Position numbers and translations under genes: made by a program. This document shows, piece after piece, positions 12,610 to 14,743 of a stretch of DNA of 14,743 nucleotides. Origin of the DNA: Desulfonema limicola. GTDB lineage: Bacteria; Desulfobacterota; Desulfobacteria; Desulfobacterales; Desulfosalsimonadaceae. The notes under the pieces were generated by a model. It saw only the letters and a list, made by a program, of their open reading frames with translations, was not told the DNA's origin and ran no database searches. The stretch spans positions 1-14,743 of the forward strand of contig DYLE01000039.1 of assembly GCA_020722245.1 (NCBI GenBank). Direction: 5' to 3'. Numbering within the stretch: position 1 is the first letter of the stretch; the number at the start of each line of letters is the position of its first letter.

Positions 12610-13623
12610 ATGAAAATCCTGGGAATTGAAACCTCCTGCGATGAAACCGCGGCTGCGGTCGTTGAGGACGGGGCGGTTATTTTATCCTCTGTCGTATCCT
12701 CCCAGGTGGATGTCCATCATCCCTACGGCGGGGTGGTGCCGGAGCTTGCATCGCGAAAGCACATCGAGGCCATTGTCTTTGTGGTCCGGCAGGCGCTGCG
12801 CCAGGCGGGTATCGAGCAAAAAGACATAGACGCCGTGGCGGTCACCCAGGGGCCGGGTCTGATCGGCGCCCTTCTGGTGGGGTTTTGTTTTTCCAGGGCC
12901 TTTGCCTACACCTTAAATATCCCCTGGGTCGGTGTGGATCATCTGGCCGGCCACATCCATTCCGTTTTTCTTTACGGATCCGCTCCGGAGTTTCCGTTTA
13001 TCGCCCTTCTGGCCTCCGGAGGGCACACGGGTATTTATGCGGTGTTATCCCCTACTCGAGCCGAATGCCTGGGGCAGACCTTGGATGACGCGGCGGGAGA
13101 GGCTTTTGACAAGACAGCCAAGCTGCTGGGCCTGGGTTATCCCGGAGGCCGGGTGATTTCCGAGCTCGCGGGGAAGGGGGACCCCCATCGGATCGTCTTC
13201 CCCCGCGCCTTTCTTGATCGGCAGGCGTTTGATTTCAGCTTCAGTGGAATAAAGACGGCGGTGAGTCGCTACATTCAGACCCATCCGGATACCTACCGGG
13301 ACGAGATGGAGGATATCGCCGCGGCCTTTCAGGAAGCGGTGGTGGATGTGCTGGTGGAAAAGGCGCTGCACGCGGCCGAGGCCAAGGGGTATTCCCGGAT
13401 TGCGCTGGTGGGCGGGGTATCCGCAAACCGCCGGTTGAGGGATCGAATGCGCGAGGCGGCTGATTCGAAGGAAATTTCGGTGTTCATCCCGTCAGTGGAA
13501 CTCTGCGGGGACAACGCAGCCATGATCGCCGCCGCAGGGTATCACTACTTAAAAAAAAACGGCCCGCCGAAGGACTGGCTCAGCCTGGATGTTTATTCAA
13601 AGACGGCTTCCCTCGCGTTTTAG
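12610..13623 (+). CDS. tsaD: tRNA N6-adenosine threonylcarbamoyltransferase TsaD
   Basis: TsaD transfers the threonylcarbamoyl group onto A37 of tRNAs that read ANN codons, working with TsaB and TsaE. The 337-residue ASKHA-fold protein starts MKILGIETSCDETAAAV (nucleotide-binding loop), then GGVVPELASRKH (40-51), TQGPGLIGALLVG (79-91), the metal motif HLAGH (His111, His115) with HIHS, LLASGGHT (133-140), LDDAAGEAFDK (158-168), FSFSGIKTAV (209-218), LVGGVSANRRLR (266-277) and CGDNAAMIA (299-307, metal Asp301). The ATG gives the family-typical N-terminus, but no Shine-Dalgarno is seen and the terminator T-run ends only 27 bases upstream. Its last 27 bases overlap the opposite mltG gene. TsaB and TsaE are not in the window. 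Confidence 0.97.
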   Translation: MKILGIETSCDETAAAVVEDGAVILSSVVSSQVDVHHPYGGVVPELASRKHIEAIVFVVRQALRQAGIEQKDIDAVAVTQGPGLIGALLVGFCFSRAFAYTLNIPWVGVDHLAGHIHSVFLYGSAPEFPFIALLASGGHTGIYAVLSPTRAECLGQTLDDAAGEAFDKTAKLLGLGYPGGRVISELAGKGDPHRIVFPRAFLDRQAFDFSFSGIKTAVSRYIQTHPDTYRDEMEDIAAAFQEAVVDVLVEKALHAAEAKGYSRIALVGGVSANRRLRDRMREAADSKEISVFIPSVELCGDNAAMIAAAGYHYLKKNGPPKDWLSLDVYSKTASLAF

Positions 13624-14622
13624 CTGGTATTTTTCCACCGCCCGGTTGTGCTCCTCCAGGGTGACGGAGAACTGGTGGGTCTTGTCCGGTTTTGCGACAA
13701 AGAAAAGGTAGTCGGTTTTTGCCGGATAAAGGGCGGCCTCGATCGAGGGCTTTCCCGGGCTGGCGATGGGGCCGGGGGGGAGGCCGGGAATCAGATAGGT
13801 GTTGTAGGGGGTGGGGTGGTTTAAATCCTCCCGGGTGATGTTTCCGCTGTAGTGCTTCATGCCGTAAATGACCGTCGGGTCGCTGGCCAGCCTCATATTT
13901 TTTTTCAGGCGGTTGTGGAAAACCGATGAGATGATCGGCCGTTCCGCTTCGATTCCGGTTTCTTTTTCAATGAGCGAGGCAAGGGTCATGATCTCATGCA
14001 CCGTAAATCCAAGGGCGTGCGCACGCCTCTTATAGCGCAGATTAAACGTCCTGCGAAACTGCTCGACCATGGTCAGAATGATCTGCTTGCAAGAGGAATC
14101 ATCGGAAAAGTAGTAGGTGTCCGGGAACAGGTAGCCTTCACAGGTCTTGGCTGGAATTTTTATCTGAGAAGTAAAAGATGGATTCTCGGCTAAGGATAAG
14201 AACTCGTCTTTTTTACAAAGTTCCGTTTTTTCAATCCTGTCGGCGATCTGGGCGAGGTTGAATCCTTCGGGAATGGTGATTTTATGAAACCTGGCCTTGC
14301 CGCTTTTCAAAATATCCAGGATAACCCTTGGAGGCATTGAGGCGGAAAGCTCATACACCCCTGCGGCGATTTTCCGGTCGTACTTTTTTAACCGCCCGAC
14401 CAGCTTGAATTTAAAGGGATGCGTGATAAGCCCGTCCTGGTACAGCGTGTCCGCCACCGCACCAAGCCCCTCCCCGGGGGATACGGTCACGACGCACCGC
14501 ACGGTGCTGGAAGGGTTCGCCGGTTTGTTTAAATAGTGATTCAGATTGATCCAGAAACCGACGCCCAGTCCTGTGGCGGCAAGGACTGCAAGCGAAATGA
14601 CGGCCAGCAGGGTTTTTTTCAT
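13597..14622 (-). CDS. mltG: Endolytic peptidoglycan transglycosylase MltG (YceG-like)
   Basis: MltG cuts nascent glycan strands inside the chain and is thought to set their length; it is anchored in the inner membrane facing the periplasm. The 341-residue protein has one N-terminal membrane helix (about 5-26, LLAVISLAVLAATGLGVGF), a LysM-like part (about 42-90) and the YceG domain: EGYLFPDTYYF (162-172), LASLIEKETG (214-223, expected catalytic Glu219), SVFHNRLKKNMRLASDPTVI split over 233-252, and PYNTYLIPGLPPGPIASPG (272-290). The ATG at 14622 is preceded by only a weak AGGT. It is convergent with tsaD, overlapping by 27 bases, and forms a second peptidoglycan gene in the window beside mpl. 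The older name aminodeoxychorismate lyase-like is misleading. Confidence 0.96.
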   Translation of the reverse strand: MKKTLLAVISLAVLAATGLGVGFWINLNHYLNKPANPSSTVRCVVTVSPGEGLGAVADTLYQDGLITHPFKFKLVGRLKKYDRKIAAGVYELSASMPPRVILDILKSGKARFHKITIPEGFNLAQIADRIEKTELCKKDEFLSLAENPSFTSQIKIPAKTCEGYLFPDTYYFSDDSSCKQIILTMVEQFRRTFNLRYKRRAHALGFTVHEIMTLASLIEKETGIEAERPIISSVFHNRLKKNMRLASDPTVIYGMKHYSGNITREDLNHPTPYNTYLIPGLPPGPIASPGKPSIEAALYPAKTDYLFFVAKPDKTHQFSVTLEEHNRAVEKYQLKREGSRL

Positions 14623-14704
14623 TTAAACCTATACTTTTAAGATTTTTGTTGTATCTTGTTAACGGAGTTTTGATTTTTAATATGGATTTTTTTATTTCAA
14701 ATTT

Positions 14705-14730
14705 AAAACCTGGTCCTATGGGCCAGGTCA
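14705..14730 (-). terminator. Edge hairpin, possible terminator of a gene beyond the right edge
   Basis: ACCTGG (14708-14713) and CCAGGT (14723-14728) form a hairpin. On the reverse strand it is followed by TTTT and then an A+T-rich stretch, and it begins one base after a TGA (14731-14729) that could end a reverse-strand gene lying mostly outside. An alternative is that the hairpin lies inside a plus-strand ORF starting with ATG at 14682 (MDFFISNLKPGPMGQVRVLR), open to the edge. The sequence cannot decide between them. Confidence 0.3.
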
Positions 14731-14743
14731 GAGTTCTTCGGCT

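Overview
The window looks like a chromosomal segment of a Gram-negative anaerobe of the Desulfobacterota (sulfate-reducer type, Desulfobacterales-like). That placement is an inference from gene content: a short ferritin-like protein beside a SagB-type nitroreductase, the C5 tetrapyrrole gene hemL, the murein recycling ligase Mpl, a ThrH-type phosphatase beside homoserine dehydrogenase, and a bacterial Tpt1/KptA-like protein. Base composition is moderately G+C-rich and even across the genes. I see no insertion sequence, prophage, integrase or CRISPR array.

Layout from left to right. (1) 1-1180, minus strand: the start of a SagB-like nitroreductase (runs off the left edge), a 31-codon small ORF that overlaps both neighbours, and a ferritin-like diiron protein with a good sigma70-type promoter. 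Upstream lie a hairpin terminator and tRNA-Lys(CUU). (2) 1264-2007, minus: a divergent Tpt1/KptA-like protein that lacks the hallmark histidines and has a Lys/Arg-rich tail. (3) 2151-4936, plus: hemL, then mpl. (4) 4925-7466, minus: a stand-alone cyclic-nucleotide-binding-fold protein, a long-chain acyl-CoA synthetase and initiator tRNA-fMet. (5) 7506-11108, minus: an amino-acid operon alaC-hom-thrH, then a heptanucleotide tandem repeat and a YggU/DUF167 gene. (6) 11275-14622: purM on plus, a hairpin-rich gap of about 280 bases ending in a strong terminator, tsaD on plus, and mltG on minus. The last 120 bases are an A+T-rich upstream region of mltG with a hairpin at the edge.

Most of this is housekeeping metabolism: heme precursor supply, peptidoglycan recycling and glycan-strand termination (Mpl, MltG), fatty-acid activation, aspartate-family amino acids, purine synthesis and tRNA modification (TsaD). 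In alaC-hom-thrH, Hom makes homoserine and ThrH may phosphorylate it.

Places most worth a second look: the gap between purM and tsaD, where several mutually exclusive stems precede a terminator that leaves only about 28 bases before the tsaD start; the KptA-like protein with an altered active site; the tiny ORF joined by overlapping stop and start codons to a ferritin-like gene and a flavin reductase gene; and the 10-copy 7-bp repeat between thrH and yggU. None is proven to be a new system, and I found no clear multi-gene defence or mobile module.
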